Numbered from the stretch's first letter, positions 1-11,606 are shown. The stretch is DNA of 64,000 nt from Notospermus geniculatus (GCA_002633025.1 NMRB01000577.1:264991-328990); one strand, 5' to 3'. Notes: generated by a model from the sequence alone, not told the origin. Numbers and translations are program-made.

Positions 1-191
1 AATCTGCCAGTGAATACCGAGGTTATTACCGAAAGCATGGGGGGGGGGGGACTCCTCTTCAGGGTTACCTTAGGGGCTTTCGGTTCCAAAATGGGAGCGG
101 TTTCCTTAGGTTGGGGGCTTAGATTGGGGAGGAAAGGAAACCTCCCCATTTTGGAAGTATTGGTAATCAGAAATGGGAAGGCTCGAGGAAG

Positions 192-570
192 AAAGGAAAT
201 ATTATCCGCCCCGTACTGAATAAGGCATAAAGGAGGCGCCCATAGTGCTCAGTTACCATACGTAGTTATCCTAAGCTGACACTATGTGGCGCTGCATGCA
301 TGCTTGACCATAATCCCCTCATTCTCTCGTGAGCAGGCAGGAGGCCACACAGGGTCGCAGGCGATACGATTCTACATCCTTGCTTGCCTGTGGAAAGGGT
401 AGCGACTACTGAGCTTTCTGGAGGGACACAATTCTTTTTCGCCCTCCCACCCTCCCTGAAGACGAAAGGGGCACCAGTGGGCGCTTCCGTCATGTCGGAA
501 ATATTATCCGCCCCATACTGAATAAGGCATGATGGAGGCGCCCGTAGAGCTCACTTAGGATACGTAGTGA
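192..570. repeat. Direct repeat pair flanking about 235 bp
   Basis: Segments 192-263 and 497-570 share a long near-identical block (AATATTATCCGCCCC, then GAATAAGGCAT, GGAGGCGCCC and TACGTAGT). They lie in the same orientation. The intervening sequence shows no convincing coding potential. This could be a local duplication or the ends of an unrecognised element. Confidence 0.6.
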
Positions 571-1435
571 GACGAGCAGCCAATCATAGCAAAGATGTGA
601 GGCTAACTTCGCCTCCAGGATCTGGCAATGAACGAAGTACAGGAAAAACATAGCGTATGCAACCGGATACACCTAGGCTCGAGCAAACATGGCGGCTTTA
701 TAACTTCGATATGTCGCTTGGAGTCAGAAATCTGTGAAAAATTCAACGTTTCGTCGCTAGCTTCACATCAGAAGGATACTATTCATGTGTTTGCATCATG
801 GAAGGACTTATTTGTGTCAATGACCGGAGAAGGGATGTTATTCATGTTTTACTCGGCTTCAACTCTGCTCAGTTCACAGCGTGGAAGCCAAAGTTCAGAT
901 GCCAGTGTGGATAATGTATGCGAGGACTTTTCTGATTGGCTCTCAAGTTGGCTCTTCTTTCTATCGATGTTCCTCGCGATTTATCAAACAATTATTGTTT
1001 ATTGACGAATTATGCTGTAAAGTGACATCTAGCGACATTTTTTTTCTTCAAAAATCGAGCAAAAATACTTTCGAATTGGCTGTGTCACTGGGATTGACGT
1101 TGTTGGAAAGGGCTTTTGCCGCACTATAGGCCTACATGTCCAGTTTGCACGCCACACCACCGAGAAACATTTAGGGAATTTATTTGTACGTCAGTGTGCT
1201 TAAAACTGGCCCTGTCGAATGGCAGTGCTGGCCTTTTGAAAACGCGCCTGTGCGAGAACGCCACGTCGCAGGGGCTTCATTGAGGAGTGAAACAACGAGC
1301 GTGATCTTGTCTATTGACTGTTAAAAAATCCCTTCGAAATCATGCCCGGTTAAGGAGTAAAAGCAAAATTACTAGACCCCCTGCAAAAAGACAGTTTTTC
1401 CAATAATGGCCGGGGCGCAAAGAGTTACGTATACA
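571..1435. other. Intergenic, nothing recognised
   Basis: I see no exon, RNA gene or inverted repeat that I can support here. The open frames at 628-1005 and 881-1129 overlap, have no recognisable domain and look like chance frames. Confidence 0.4.
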
Positions 1436-1439
1436 TATA

Positions 1440-1658
1440 CAGTAAGCTCGAGTTTAAACCACCGGTTCATTATGTACATAAGCACACCCAAAGTAGGGTC
1501 AGTTTCACCCTAGGCCTTAAGCAACTATTCATTCCATCACTGGATTGTGATCGTACCAGCAATTCCAGCCGTTCAGCGAAATAATTGTTATGTTTTATTC
1601 ACTCGCATTTCGACTGTGGGTGTGCTTATCAACCGGTGGTTTAAACTCGAGCTTACTG
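1440..1658. mobile_element. MITE with TATA target duplication
   Basis: About 50-bp terminal inverted repeats (CAGTAAGCTCGAGTTTAAAC at the left, its reverse complement at the right) bound a 219-bp element. TATA is present on both flanks (1436-1439 and 1659-1662), so it is either a 4-bp duplication or a TA duplication in TA-rich sequence. There is no coding capacity. Confidence 0.85.
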
Positions 1659-1732
1659 TATAACGCATGGTACGCACTTAGCTTTGACGCGTAAGGTCAC
1701 CGACGGCTACCAATATAAAATCTTTTCTGGAA

Positions 1733-1812
1733 AGTCAACTAGAAAGTGCCTGAGGAAGAGCCGATTGGGATCGAAAATTTGCGAAATTCGGAGACGACTT
1801 TATATTACTCTA
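1733..1812 (-). repeat. Fragment of the 4.6/48.8-kb repeat family
   Basis: The stretch holding GTGCCTGA(G/A)GAAGA and TCGAAAATTTGCGAAATT is a diverged reverse-orientation copy of sequence at about 4790-4850 and 49180-49240. Confidence 0.55.
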
Positions 1813-2166
1813 TAATCTCCTTTTTCTGGTCACTCCAGGCAAATCATAGCACCTCCCAGGTATGAATATTTCGGATAGTCCATAACAACATGTGTGGTGT
1901 GATTGGATTGAATTTCCAATGGGGAGGTGCCAGTCCTAAAACTGATTAGGCCTAACTGCATTGAGGTCAATCGACGTCAAATTCTTTATAGTCATGTCTT
2001 ACCACTTGTAGGCCTAGATTGTCATTTTCATGGTCACTAAGTCCTGGCGACCCCAGTCTTCTGAGACTTTGAAATCTGACAAGGATCATTTGAGTAATTG
2101 AAACTAAGCCTATAGGCCTACTTTCCCAGAAGTGCATGTCATTGGATTCCAACGCACACTATAATT

Positions 2167-3215
2167 CAGGGGCCGTATGCATAAAACATCTTAAGTGTAA
2201 AATTCCCCTTATCTTTTGTTTGGAACAATAGTTTAAAGCTGACGTGAATGAACAAAAACTGGAGATTCCAGCTTTGAAAAAGACCACCACGCCACGGTGG
2301 TGGTCAAGAGAAATACAAACAACCATGAGGCACTTTCAAAGCACCTCCAGAACATGATAGGCTACGAGCATATTTGGTGGCGCCACTGTATTCTCCATGA
2401 GTCTGTCAATGGAGTAACATCGAGCGATGGCGTCCCAATGACGTCAGCAGGTCGAAGGCGTTATGTTCTTTCGGAACCAGAGAGGAAAGCTGATCACCAT
2501 TCTATAGTATTCACTTCTTGTTGACATTTATGGTGTTATCCAAGCGCCAGTTGAAAACATTTATGCATTCAAAAACAGTACAACACTCATTTGACGTACA
2601 TCAACGTCATCAGATATCATTACATGTACGTTGAGGAAAATTCTTATTTTATTTCTCTGACCATAAATTATCGTAATCAATTAAATATTCTTTCTACAAA
2701 TACACACACATCGCGCAAGTCATGCATGTATTACTGTTCAGACCAAGTACATTGCATTTCTGTGAAAATATATTCAAATAACGAAACTATGGCAAAAGAA
2801 ATCAAATAAGATTTATATCCAACATGTTTGCAATGGTACCAATTGGAGTTTCTGAAACTCAGACGAGTGGTGTATTATTTGTTGATGCCGAAGTTTTCGC
2901 CATTGTACCATATATATCAACTAGGCGCAAACACTAAAGAACCCTGACCAACCTCATACTCAGGTTCCTACCGATCGTACTAAGTCTATCAGGCTCTGTC
3001 ATTTGGACACTATCTCTTGATGTGTCTCGATTGAAAGCCTGAGCTTGAATACAGTGGCGCCACCAAATAGGCGGTAGTCTATCATGTTCTGGAGAAACTC
3101 CGAAGGGCGTTTGCACTTCTGCAGACCACCATACTGTGGCGCTGTGGTTTTTGTTCATTCACGTCAGCTTTAAGGAAAATTTTACACTTACGATGTTTTA
3201 TGCATACGGCCCCTG
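2167..3215. mobile_element. Nested DNA transposon, TIR CAGGGGCCGTATGCATAAAA
   Basis: Terminal inverted repeats of roughly 70-80 bp with small internal gaps: CAGGGGCCGTATGCATAAAA at the left, reverse complement at the right, then a shared AGCTGACGTGAATGAACA block. I could not find a clean target duplication. Frames inside are short and show no transposase motifs. Confidence 0.75.
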
Positions 3216-3226
3216 GTCACCTGGAC

Positions 3227-3327
3227 CCATGTTCCCGAAGCCGTCGTTAGGTTAACGATGTCGTTACGCTATGCATTTTCCCAGTTTTAACGACATCGTT
3301 AACCTAACGATGGCTTCGGGAACATGG
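3227..3327. mobile_element. Short foldback MITE, CCATGTTCCCGAAG family
   Basis: An almost perfect hairpin: CCATGTTCCCGAAGCC with the GTTAACGATGTCGTTA block on the left arm, and the mirror on the right arm. The same family recurs, split by insertions, at about 53667-54112. Confidence 0.8.
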
Positions 3328-3399
3328 CTCCTGCTCAGTTAGTAGGAGGTGCTATGATTTTGCCTGGAGTGACCAGAAAAAGGAGATTATAGAGTATAT

Positions 3400-4267
3400 T
3401 AGTGAGCTTTCGCACCCTCACGTTTAGCTGATCGACTACATTTAGTTAAACGTAACCGTAACCGGTGAAACGGATAAGATTTAGCGGTTTCGCAGAGAGA
3501 CACGGCTATAGCCCAAGCCTAAGAACTATCCGTAAAGATCGGCGTTTACGGATAAGACGAGGTAATCTTTTGACTGTGCTCGAGTGATACGAGTTGACCG
3601 AGAGGCCTACTGCGCTTGTATTGTGTGATACGATTAGAACATGATCAATAGGGATTTTTCACAATCAGCGCCACTCTATTCATAGGGTATGCTGATCCTT
3701 TGTGTTCCAAGACTTTGACAACAGAGAATGCTCACAGTGAAAAAAGCCTATTAACCGGGCTATTTTACAAACCGTACTCGCCTCACGCGTACCGTGCTTC
3801 TTACCCGTGAACTGTGGCCGGCTAGTGTATAGGCCTTCATTTATCGTCTGTGCATACGTAACAACTACTCACAAGATGATGACGTAAAAGTTAATATTCA
3901 GCAAACCGTTCAATTGCGAAAGACCCATACTGATCGCACGGCAGTCAATGGAAACTGACCTTTTTACACGGATTTGATTCACAACCCAAAAGCTTAATAA
4001 AAGATGATCCAAACAAAACATACAAAATGTTACACCTGGTATGCATGAGGAATCCTTCTAAATTTGATAACAAAGAATAGCGATCACCGTTGGAATGGGG
4101 GTTTTGATATAAATATGTTGCTTTTGCAAACCGTTTTTCTCTGACGGATAGTGAACTCTCTACGGATAACATTTTCTCTATCCGTTTGTGTACACGTCAC
4201 TAGACCGCAAAATTTGATGACCTAAATGTAGTCGGTTGCCTAAACGTGCGGGTGCGAAAGCTCTCTA
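3400..4267. mobile_element. DNA transposon, TA target, TIR GAGCTTTCGCACCC
   Basis: Left end TAGTGAGCTTTCGCACCC... is inverted at the right as GGGTGCGAAAGCTCTCTA. The TIRs extend about 45 bp through a CGACTACATTTAG block. TA sits at both borders, consistent with a TA-duplicating (Tc1/mariner-type) non-autonomous element. No transposase frame is seen in its 868 bp. Confidence 0.7.
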
Positions 4268-4585
4268 TTATCGACGGACGATGGTAGAATAATAACTTAT
4301 CTATTACCTTCCTTTGGTACATCCGGGCTCCTCGGGATTCAAACGCCTCCGTTTTCTCCATGCACGTTCCTTTCTTTTCACTCATTTGACAAATCAAGGT
4401 CTGATCTACTGGTACTATAGCAAAGGTCGTACATTTCAGCTGACAACAAAGTGTTGCACAGACAAGAAACGAATCAACGTCTTGCTGCTTTATAGCTGAT
4501 CAAGGCAACATACCCCAATCCCGCACTATCGTCCGAAAATGCTCACAGACTACGCTTCTAACTATTACGCTTCTAACTATTGTCA

Positions 4586-5470
4586 TCATACCGGTTATTC
4601 ATCTCTTGGTTTGTTATTGGTACATTTTTACGTCTAGAACATCGGCATTCTTTCCCATCTATGTGCACCTTTCAAACAGATGATATCGAAGTCACAAATA
4701 AACTGAAATAGAGTGATCTGAATGTATCGTGGTCCAAAGAAAGAGAAAGCACAAAAGTCGACACACAGAATGATAATATATAGGAAGTCAACTTCCAAAA
4801 TTTCGCAAATTTTCGACCCAACCGGGGTCTTCTTCATGCACTTTTCAATTGAAGAAACCAGAAAAGACTGAGCTGAATCCCATAAATTGGTTGCTAGACC
4901 TGAAATCAAATTTGTTGTCAGGTCTAGCAACCAATTTATTGGGTTTGGACTCTATTCCTCCTTAATTTTAGACATGTCCTGTTTGTACAGGATACTTCAG
5001 ATCTACATTTGGGATTCAGCTCAGTCTCCTTCGAAAATTTCCACAAAATGGTGAATCGATATAACCGACAGTTTGTTGCTCGTGACACAAAAATCAATAG
5101 GAAGATCATGCAGAATTATGAATGCGATATACTTTTTGAATAATCATACGTTGTTTATCAGTGTACATAAAAACTGTCATGTTGTTTTCCCATCGAAATA
5201 GGTACAGTCATTGACACCTGATACCTTGAATATTTCAAATACTACTGGGCCAACTTTAACACGGTTTGTATCACATGAAAGTCTGTCTTCTTGGTCATAT
5301 TTCTGTATTAAAATTTTGGAAATTTGGAAATATCATAATTATGTAATAGCTTATTTGAGATTATCGAAATAATTTTGATAATTTGAGATTTTCGTGTTTT
5401 TCAGAAAATTTTGATGCCATTAGTTCAAGTTAACCTCAGAATATGGGTTTGCAAAATTTCGGAAATGTTT
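4586..5470 (+). repeat. 885-bp dispersed repeat, copy A (copy B at 48833-49860)
   Basis: Nearly collinear with 48833-49860. It contains a strong hairpin at about 4880-4940 (AATTGGTTGCTAGACCTGA and its mirror). No reading frame persists between copies, so it is not protein coding. It preserves the uninterrupted target site of the MITE found in copy B. Confidence 0.85.
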
Positions 5471-5935
5471 GCGTTAACTGGGCAGAGATACAGTATTCAT
5501 ATTTTCAGAATATCAAAATATTGATATGCTTAACTCCTTAACTTCAGACGTGCTTAACTTCAAACCAGTTTATGCTAAAAGTTCCAAAACTTCATTCTCC
5601 TATATTTTTAGGTGAGCTCTGTCTACTAATGTCAAAATTTTATGAAAAAACGGAAATTCTCAAATTATCGAAATTTTGATGATCTCAACTTAAATCATGT
5701 AAATATCTCAGCAACCACTCAAGAGATTTTGATGAAACACAGCTCAAAATCATTAGAAGCTTTCACTCTATCAACCCTGTAACAAAACTCACAAAAAACT
5801 TACATAATAAAAATGTTGATGTTAAAAATGTTGATAAAAATGCTGTTTGGGTTCGGAGATTATTTGGGCTACTCGCAGGGTACTGATGGACGCCTCCTTT
5901 AACATGGGCCATTGAACTATCTTTTTTTGAAAGAT
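5471..5935. other. AT-rich intergenic, nothing recognised
   Basis: Low-complexity AT-rich DNA with repeated AAATTTTGAT-type words. No exon or transposon border can be supported. Confidence 0.4.
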
Positions 5936-5938
5936 GGG

Positions 5939-6035
5939 GATTTGGCCTAGTGGTTTGAGGCGTGCTGTCCCTTAGTGCTGGCGATTGATGCCTCATGCGA
6001 GGGTCCGTGGGTTCGATTCTGGTAGGAAGCAATGT
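5939..6035 (+). repeat. tRNA-derived SINE head
   Basis: An A-box-like TGGCCTAGTGG near 5945 and a B-box-like GGTTCGATTCT near 6010 have tRNA-like spacing with a long variable region. No foldable acceptor stem pairs the ends, so I call a tRNA-derived retroposon rather than a functional tRNA. It abuts the gag fragment. Confidence 0.5.
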
Positions 6036-6038
6036 CTT

Positions 6039-6536
6039 TCACCTTAGAAACCTGTTTCTTATTTCATACCGATAAAAATGTTGAAATGTTGATTGCCGGA
6101 GAGTCACATGGCCACTAAACTTCGGCAACTCAATACGGGGGAGTTTAACATTGTCCGGTTTGGGGCCGGGCAAAGTCAAGCCAGATTTAGAAGACACACC
6201 GACCTTAGCCTTCGAGTCATCCGCCGCGACATCCTTGATCCGTTGACGAACTTTGCCTACATCAATCTGTAATTGTTGGGTTTTGCACAAGAGCTGGTCT
6301 ACCTCGTTCAGGTCTGCCTCAAGCGCCTTCTCATCGCCGCTCCAATACTGCTCTACCAACGTCTGAGCCTCCTGAAACTTTGCCACTCGCTTGGCCAAAG
6401 TCTCCGACAAGATGGCATACGTGGAGTCATCCTTTCCATCTGCCCCCAGTTCCCTTTCAAGGTCACGTGCGGCCCTTGTAACCCAACCACGATGGGAACT
6501 GCGCTGCTTCTTGGCGGTTGCCTCGTCCATGCCCAA
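6039..6536 (-). pseudogene. BEL/Pao retrotransposon gag N-terminus (fragment)
   Basis: The minus-strand frame gives a charged, helical N-terminus (about 130 residues) followed by a motif ending LPRIELPKFSG at about residues 132-142. That motif is the entry into the conserved gag region (DUF1759 type) of BEL/Pao LTR retrotransposon polyproteins. Similarity stops right after PKFSG and the frame runs out into unrelated sequence, so gag is truncated and no protease or reverse transcriptase follows. The start at 6536 is favoured because coding-like sequence begins there and the upstream stretch looks like an untranslated leader. It is a relic with no likely function. Confidence 0.7.
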
Positions 6537-6720
6537 AACGGTTCGAATTTGAGTCGGATACTCACAAAGTCCTCAAAATGATTTCCCCGGTTTCGGCCCC
6601 AAAATGTGAAGTCCAGATCACATTGGGGCATGGACGGGCAGGAAAGAACGGAAAGGACACTCAGGTTCCCCAATGGCAATTGCAATATTTAATTGAAGGA
6701 ATAGAGCTTATATAGGAAAA
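6537..6720 (-). mobile_element. Leader of the BEL/Pao relic with possible primer-binding site
   Basis: On the minus strand, sequence upstream of the gag start contains GGGGCCGAAACCGGGG at about 6580-6595, which resembles a tRNA primer-binding site placed just before gag. No LTR could be delimited. Confidence 0.35.
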
Positions 6721-7124
6721 ATCAGTCAGGTGACAAGGGTTTTCAAGTACAGCAGGTTTATAGGAGGTCAGGTCGGCAAGTACCAAAAAAGTTTTAAAGT
6801 TATTGAACCAGAATAATAATACATTACATGACATGAATCAGTGAACCAAAGAAATGAAGTAAAGAAATCAGACATGGTCATATTTCAATGTCTATCACAA
6901 AGTAGGCCTATACTGACTGGTTCTACAACAGATGTAACATCCAACATGAACCTGCACATATTAAGTTTTATCGAACATGAATGTGCATGTCCAATGCAAA
7001 TATACATTTACAACATAAATATGTTTGGTATCGAATTTTGCAACGGATATCATGCCATAATGTAAACTGTAAACGTAACTGAACATGTCATCATTGTGAA
7101 ATCAAATGGTATTTCAGAAAAAGG

Positions 7125-7314
7125 ACGTCTGTGCCGGTGTGACATCTGCCAGTGTTCTGTATGTCAGTGTTTTCCCTTACTGTTTGGGGAACATTGGCAG
7201 ATAGATCGACACTGTGTCCCCCATCGTGAAGTAGCAGCTTATTCTTTTCGACTACTAGGGGAACATTCACAGACGGGGAACATTTTAAAACTTACACCGG
7301 AACAGATGTCTGAC
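7125..7314. mobile_element. MITE, CCGGTGT family, copy 1
   Basis: Left TIR GACGTCTGTGCCGGTGT and right ACACCGGAACAGATGTC are inverted. Related copies lie at about 41480-41665, a diverged one at 12112-12297, and a possible one at 8110-8265. Internally rich in GTTCCCC/GGGGAAC words. Confidence 0.65.
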
Positions 7315-7494
7315 CTTCGCGCCAAAATAAATGCCATGCCCTGTACTGCGAAAGGATTGCGACGAAAATACACCAAATTCGCAGTTGTAAGGTCACAGAG
7401 GTCTGGCATTGCCGGGGTCTGCTCTCGAAGTCTGCTTTTGACAAATAATGTTGGAGGAGTTAATTCCAATGTGTACATTCGTCTCCCTTTTCAG

Positions 7495-7642
7495 GTGTGG
7501 CGAAAACAAAGCGGGGTGCGGCTTAATTGGTATTATAGGCACATGTTGCCCAGGATACGAATGCAGGTGGTTCTCGTGTCAATATAAACCAATGCCAGTT
7601 GTCGTTGAGGAACACCACTACCACGAGGTCGTCGACAAGTAA
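7495..7642 (+). CDS. Terminal exon of a secreted cystine-knot (knottin-like) peptide, copy 1
   Basis: A CTCCCTTTTCAG acceptor at 7483-7494 precedes an exon entering in phase 2 (its first base completes a codon). It encodes six cysteines spaced C-x6-C-x7-CC-x4-C-x4-C, the layout of inhibitor cystine-knot mini-proteins, then a short acidic/His tail (VVVEEHHYHEVVDK) and TAA. A 3' UTR with AATAAA at about 7848 follows. The fold is inferred from cysteine spacing; target and function are unknown and I do not claim a toxin. Upstream exons carrying the signal peptide are not identified for this copy. A paralogous exon lies at 43935-44079 with the same acceptor context and UTR. Confidence 0.75.
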
Positions 7643-7860
7643 ATTTTGGAGAACCCGGTGTGGCAGTAAAGAGTGTCCCCTGTAAAGGTGTCCGCTTCTG
7701 TTGTTCAGTGATGAATTATAGAAACCAGTTGCCAGAATGCAACAACTGATCTATTGTTCCAAGGACAGATTTTCTCAGGGACATTCTTTCCTGTCACACC
7801 GGCAATCGGAATACATTTATAATGTACCATTCATGATCTTCAAGTCACAATAAATTACTA
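7643..7860 (+). other. 3' UTR of knottin-like gene copy 1
   Basis: Near-identical to 44080-44300 after the paralogous exon, ending near CACAATAAATTACTA, a canonical AATAAA signal. Conservation of this stretch reflects a segmental duplication that includes the gene. Confidence 0.6.
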
Positions 7861-8756
7861 ACAATAACATGAAATTGAGGCCTTCCAACTTCTCATTTAG
7901 CCTCGGTGATTTGCTCTGGCAGGTGGAAACCACGCAAAGCGAAACTCACAGCGACCCAAAGTCATGAGTAGTGAGCATGGTGAGACTGAATGGGTCAATG
8001 TCGTCCTGGGTATACCTTATATTTGCCCAGGATCATCCTGGGCAATCCTTTTCTTTGCCCAGGACGATCCTGTGTAAACATAAGGATCCTTAACTTTACC
8101 CAGCTCGAGAGTTCCGGTGTAACGTCGATCATTGTTCCCCGTATTTCTGTGTTTTTCTTATTGTTTCCCTCCTCACGGATTAAGCGGCAACTAACCCAAC
8201 AATAACCATTCTAGGCCGCGTCTATTGTTGGGGAACACTGAGCCACAGAAACACTCACCTATGACACACCTATCGAATCACGCTGATCGTTCACCTGCTT
8301 CCGAGGATTGGTACTGCGCACGCGTAGCGCTCACGAATTTTATCCATACTAGCAAGACCCGTGCTACGCATGGTTGTTTTCAACTCATACACTCTTTGAC
8401 ATCACGTAGTGGTCATTCGTGACATCAGAGGTATTCGTCACGCATGGCCCGTTGCGTTATCATTATGTGTCGCTCAAGGCAGCGGCAGTGACGTGTTTCG
8501 ACTTTGACGTCAGAATTGGTCGACTTTTTTGTGTGGAAAAAGGCGAATAAAAGTGTGATTTATGTGGATGTTATCGCTCCTTACGCACAGTAGGGAGTTT
8601 TCGAAATCAAACGATGAACGTAAACTTTACGACAACGTTATTTTTCGTACTACGCCTAACCAGATTTTATACATTACCAACTTTCGCTGTCATTTTAGTT
8701 CGGCTGGCCGCAGCTAGGGTGCTCGCATTCAAGATTGCTGCTCCCACGAAAGCCTC

Positions 8757-8975
8757 ATTCCTAGGCCTGTCAGATTTGAATGTCGTAAAGATTATGATCA
8801 ATATCAGTTACAACGTGCGTAATCAACCATGACATGTGGGTAGGCCTAAGTGATCAGTGGGACATCAAATTGTACCCAGTATTCCCTTTTATGACCTTAC
8901 GCAACACCAACACACCACACTGATATTGATCATAATCTTTACCACAACATTCCATTCAAATCTGACAGCCCTGGA
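8757..8975. mobile_element. Inner inverted repeat
   Basis: The stretch holding CTGTCAGATTTGAATGT and ATTATGATCAATATCAGT at 8766-8813 is mirrored at 8920-8972. This is the third nesting level of the 7991-10663 stack. Confidence 0.65.
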
Positions 8976-8992
8976 TGTGCTGTTCTGTTCTC

Positions 8993-9024
8993 CCCCCCCC
9001 CCNNNNTCCCCCCCCCCCCCCCCC
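8993..9024. other. Assembly gap in poly-C
   Basis: Four n bases sit inside a C homopolymer, so length and continuity here are unreliable. Confidence 0.95.
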
Positions 9025-10109
9025 ACACTTAAATAGGGCTCCAGAAATGAAGAAAATCACACATTTTATGCAAATATTTCAGCAAAACCAATATGTTTAG
9101 CAATAATACCATTACTCTCCCAGTACAACAAACATTAGGGAACAATTTCACTGTTTTCATGCTGATTTCCGACATTTTGCAAATGCTCTTTGTTTTCCTA
9201 ATTAATGAAGCTGATGTCGCATTTTTCTTTCATGATTATGTAGTTCACATTATAAAATATTATACCTGAAGTTATCATGAAAATCAAACAACTGCAACAT
9301 AATGAAAAATTAGTTGGGAAAATGGTTCCGAAAGTGAGCAGTCCCTTTGGTTGAATCGACCATTTTCAACCAAAAAATGGAAGTGGATGGATGTTTTGAA
9401 AAAGAATACTTTTCTATAGGATTCTATTGACCAACACCTCTAGTTTAACAAGCCAGGTGAAATAGAACAATTCCGCCTCATACTTTTTGTCAAATTGCAT
9501 TAGAAAATCATGTATTTCAGTATTCTTCATATTTCTAAAGGCCTCATAATAATACTAGACTACTCATTTTCAACAGCAAAAAGGAAGCGTATGAACTATT
9601 TCCTTTTGGTTTAAAGTTGATATATCTGCCTTTGTGGACACCTGAAGATGCTATATCCAGGTGAAATATTTCATTTCCTTTACTTATGTGACCATAGGAA
9701 GGGTTTTTCCTTAGCCGCCTGTACATTGACTGTACATACGCTGGGCGTGGCCGTAGTGTCATGGCCGCGCCTGCGCACTGTCGATGGTAGCGAAAGTTGG
9801 TAATGATTGCATTTTCGGTAAAAAAGTAACGTTGTCGTTAACGTTTACGTTTATTGTTTGATTTCGAAACCTCCCTACTGAATGCAACCGAACACATCTT
9901 TAAGGTAAACACATGCATACTGTGAAAAATGAAAGTCGTTGAGCAGTATCGGAGGAGTTTGAGCGCATTGCAGAAAACGCCTTACACATGTACATGCCTT
10001 ATACATGTACACGCCTTATACATGTACATGTACCGTAATATAGATGGCTTTTAGAAACTTCAACAGAAGATATGCTGTCAGGGGCAGATGAGTTAGTGAT
10101 TATAGTCAT

Positions 10110-10195
10110 TTAGACGGGATTCGAACCGTCGACCTTCTGGTTTGTAATCCACCACTCTGCCCACTCGGCCAACGAGCCAGCTGACGAAGGCCTGA
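10110..10195 (-). repeat. tRNA-derived SINE head (minus strand)
   Basis: On the minus strand an A box TGGCCGAGTGG and a perfect B box GGTTCGAATCC are about 35 bp apart, with a good T arm. The anticodon and acceptor stems do not close properly. I therefore reject a functional tRNA and call a tRNA-derived SINE. Confidence 0.55.
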
Positions 10196-10700
10196 CTTGT
10201 GTTTGTCATAAACGTCGACCTTCGACTTACGTAATAATAATACGAATAAGAGAAAACACAGGAAGCCTATCAACAAGACCGGTGGCCGAGTGGGGAAGCC
10301 GGTGGAGCCAAGATAACAGGGCGCGGGTGCGGTTACCAACTGGGTCGAACTTTTTTTCTTTCCAAAAAGGTGTTCAGCAGGAGCTCACCAGAGGATGTTG
10401 ACACCTTGACAGCTCGAAGACAAATAAGGTGGCGCCCTCCTGGCGTCGTGGGGTCTATCATGTTCTGGGCCTTCGTTTGAGGTGTTTGCAGGGCGTTTGC
10501 ATTTCTCTTGCACGTCGCATGGGGGCTTTTCGTTCATGCGGTTCAGCTTTAAGTTAAGGATCCTTATGTTTACCCACGGTCGTCCTGAGTAAAGAAATTA
10601 ATAAAGGATTACTCAGGATGAGCCTGTGTAAATATAAGGTATACCCAGGACGACACTGACCCAGTCACCGCACACAAACTACTTAGGCAGCGAGCGCTAA

Positions 10701-10830
10701 GGCGTGGTTCGCATACAGCTACACGGTACACGGACACGCCGGCGAATAATGGCTGCATAAAGGATTCGAGACCATGAAATCTTTCTTGCCGCCGTGTGGA
10801 TGTACCTTGTAGCTCTATGTGAACCCGGCC
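10701..10830. mobile_element. 130-bp MITE, TAA target duplication, empty site known
   Basis: Arms GGCGTGGTTCGCATACAGC and the mirror of GGCCGGGTTCACATAGAGC are flanked by TAA (10698-10700 and 10831-10833). The paralogous segment at about 44445 reads GCGAGCGCTAAGAGCC without the element. A 3-bp TAA duplication is the signature of PIF/Harbinger-type elements. Confidence 0.8.
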
Positions 10831-11139
10831 TAAGAGCCACTCTTTACCGCAGGATGGTTGATAAGCTAGAAACATAGCATGAGTTTGGGCATTAAAATTG
10901 GTGTGGGGAGGGTTATAAGACCGATTTAGTGAAATTCTTTATTTCGTAAAACGTATCGCATATGGGACGCACCAAAGTACCAAAATGGTACAGATACAAT
11001 TACAGCTCGCACCATTTCCGAACTTCCCGATTCCGCACTTGCCGGGATCAGCGCACCCATTTAATTCATTTCCATGGCTTTTAGAAACTTCAACAGAAGA
11101 TATGCTGTCAGGGGCAGATGAGTAATGTTAGTGATGATA

Positions 11140-11597
11140 CCACAGCGAAGTCCATTTCTATTCGATTCTTCATTACTGGCCCAGAAACAGTATTGTAGTC
11201 ACGTTGATTGTTTTTCCTGAAGTCATGAATAACATGAATACTCCTATCGATTATTATGTGAAATACCCATATTTAAATGGCGAGCACATGTTTGTGACAA
11301 AACGCAGACGCCTAAAGCTTCAATGATTTAATAGTTGTATCGTGCTTGTAATTCAAATTAACTGACATTTTGTATAACACATCAGAAAACCATGTAATTA
11401 ATATTTATATATTTATGAGTTCCGGAGTTACTTGTAAGCATATAGTTGAAAACAAATGTCAATATTGTCAGTCGGTTTCATCACAGAGGAAACAGAGGGA
11501 CACTAGACACGGTAAGAAAATATTGTTTTTATCGTTCGGATTGCTATGGTAGTTAACTAGGGATATCTTTATCACTTGTAGGCCTACTGTACATGTA
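11140..11597. other. Intergenic, nothing recognised
   Basis: No exon or repeat border supported. The short frame at 11370-11552 has no recognisable domain. Confidence 0.4.
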
Positions 11598-11606
11598 GGC
11601 CTACGT

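Larger units (their letters stand above)
1801..3400. mobile_element. DNA transposon with 55-bp TIRs, carrying nested insertions
   Basis: Left arm 1801-1855 (ACTCTATAATCTCCTTTTTC and following) is inverted at 3345-3400. No transposase is visible inside. The interior is largely filled by two further inverted-repeat elements (2167-3215 and 3227-3327). Confidence 0.75.
8587..9888. mobile_element. Nested inverted-repeat element, CAGTAGGGAG ends
   Basis: About 100-bp arms: CAGTAGGGAG...TTTCGAAATCAAAC and AACTTTCGCT blocks at 8587-8695 are mirrored at 9785-9888. A related arm fragment occurs at about 16885-16935 (TAGGGAGTTTAAGAATCC). Confidence 0.7.
7991..10663. mobile_element. DNA transposon with about 100-bp TIRs (TGGGTCAATGTCGTCC)
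   Basis: Left arm TGGGTCA(A/G)TGTCGTCCTGGGTATACC... is inverted at 10560-10663. The paralogous knottin segment near 44400 lacks this block, which dates the insertion after the duplication. No transposase recognised. It encloses further elements at 8587-9888 and 8757-8975, a SINE head near 10120-10195 and a poly-C assembly gap. Confidence 0.75.
10046..11137. repeat. Direct repeat pair (10046-10100 and 11077-11137)
   Basis: Both segments share CTTTTAGAAACTTCAACAG, ATATGCTGTCA and GGGGCAGATGAGT. The first copy is interrupted directly afterwards by a SINE-like head. Confidence 0.6.

Noticed and set aside
4586-5470. LTR or retroviral remnant
   Set aside because: Long dispersed repeat with hairpin but no TG...CA ends, primer site or coding remnant.
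7096-7587. 163-codon plus-strand frame spanning the MITE and knottin exon
   Set aside because: It runs in a different frame from the cysteine-knot exon and across the acceptor site; the duplicated copy does not preserve it.
10110-10195. Functional tRNA gene on the minus strand
   Set aside because: A and B boxes are good but the acceptor and anticodon stems do not pair and the loop gives no sensible anticodon; better explained as a SINE head. The same reasoning applies to 5939-6035 and 16019-16100.
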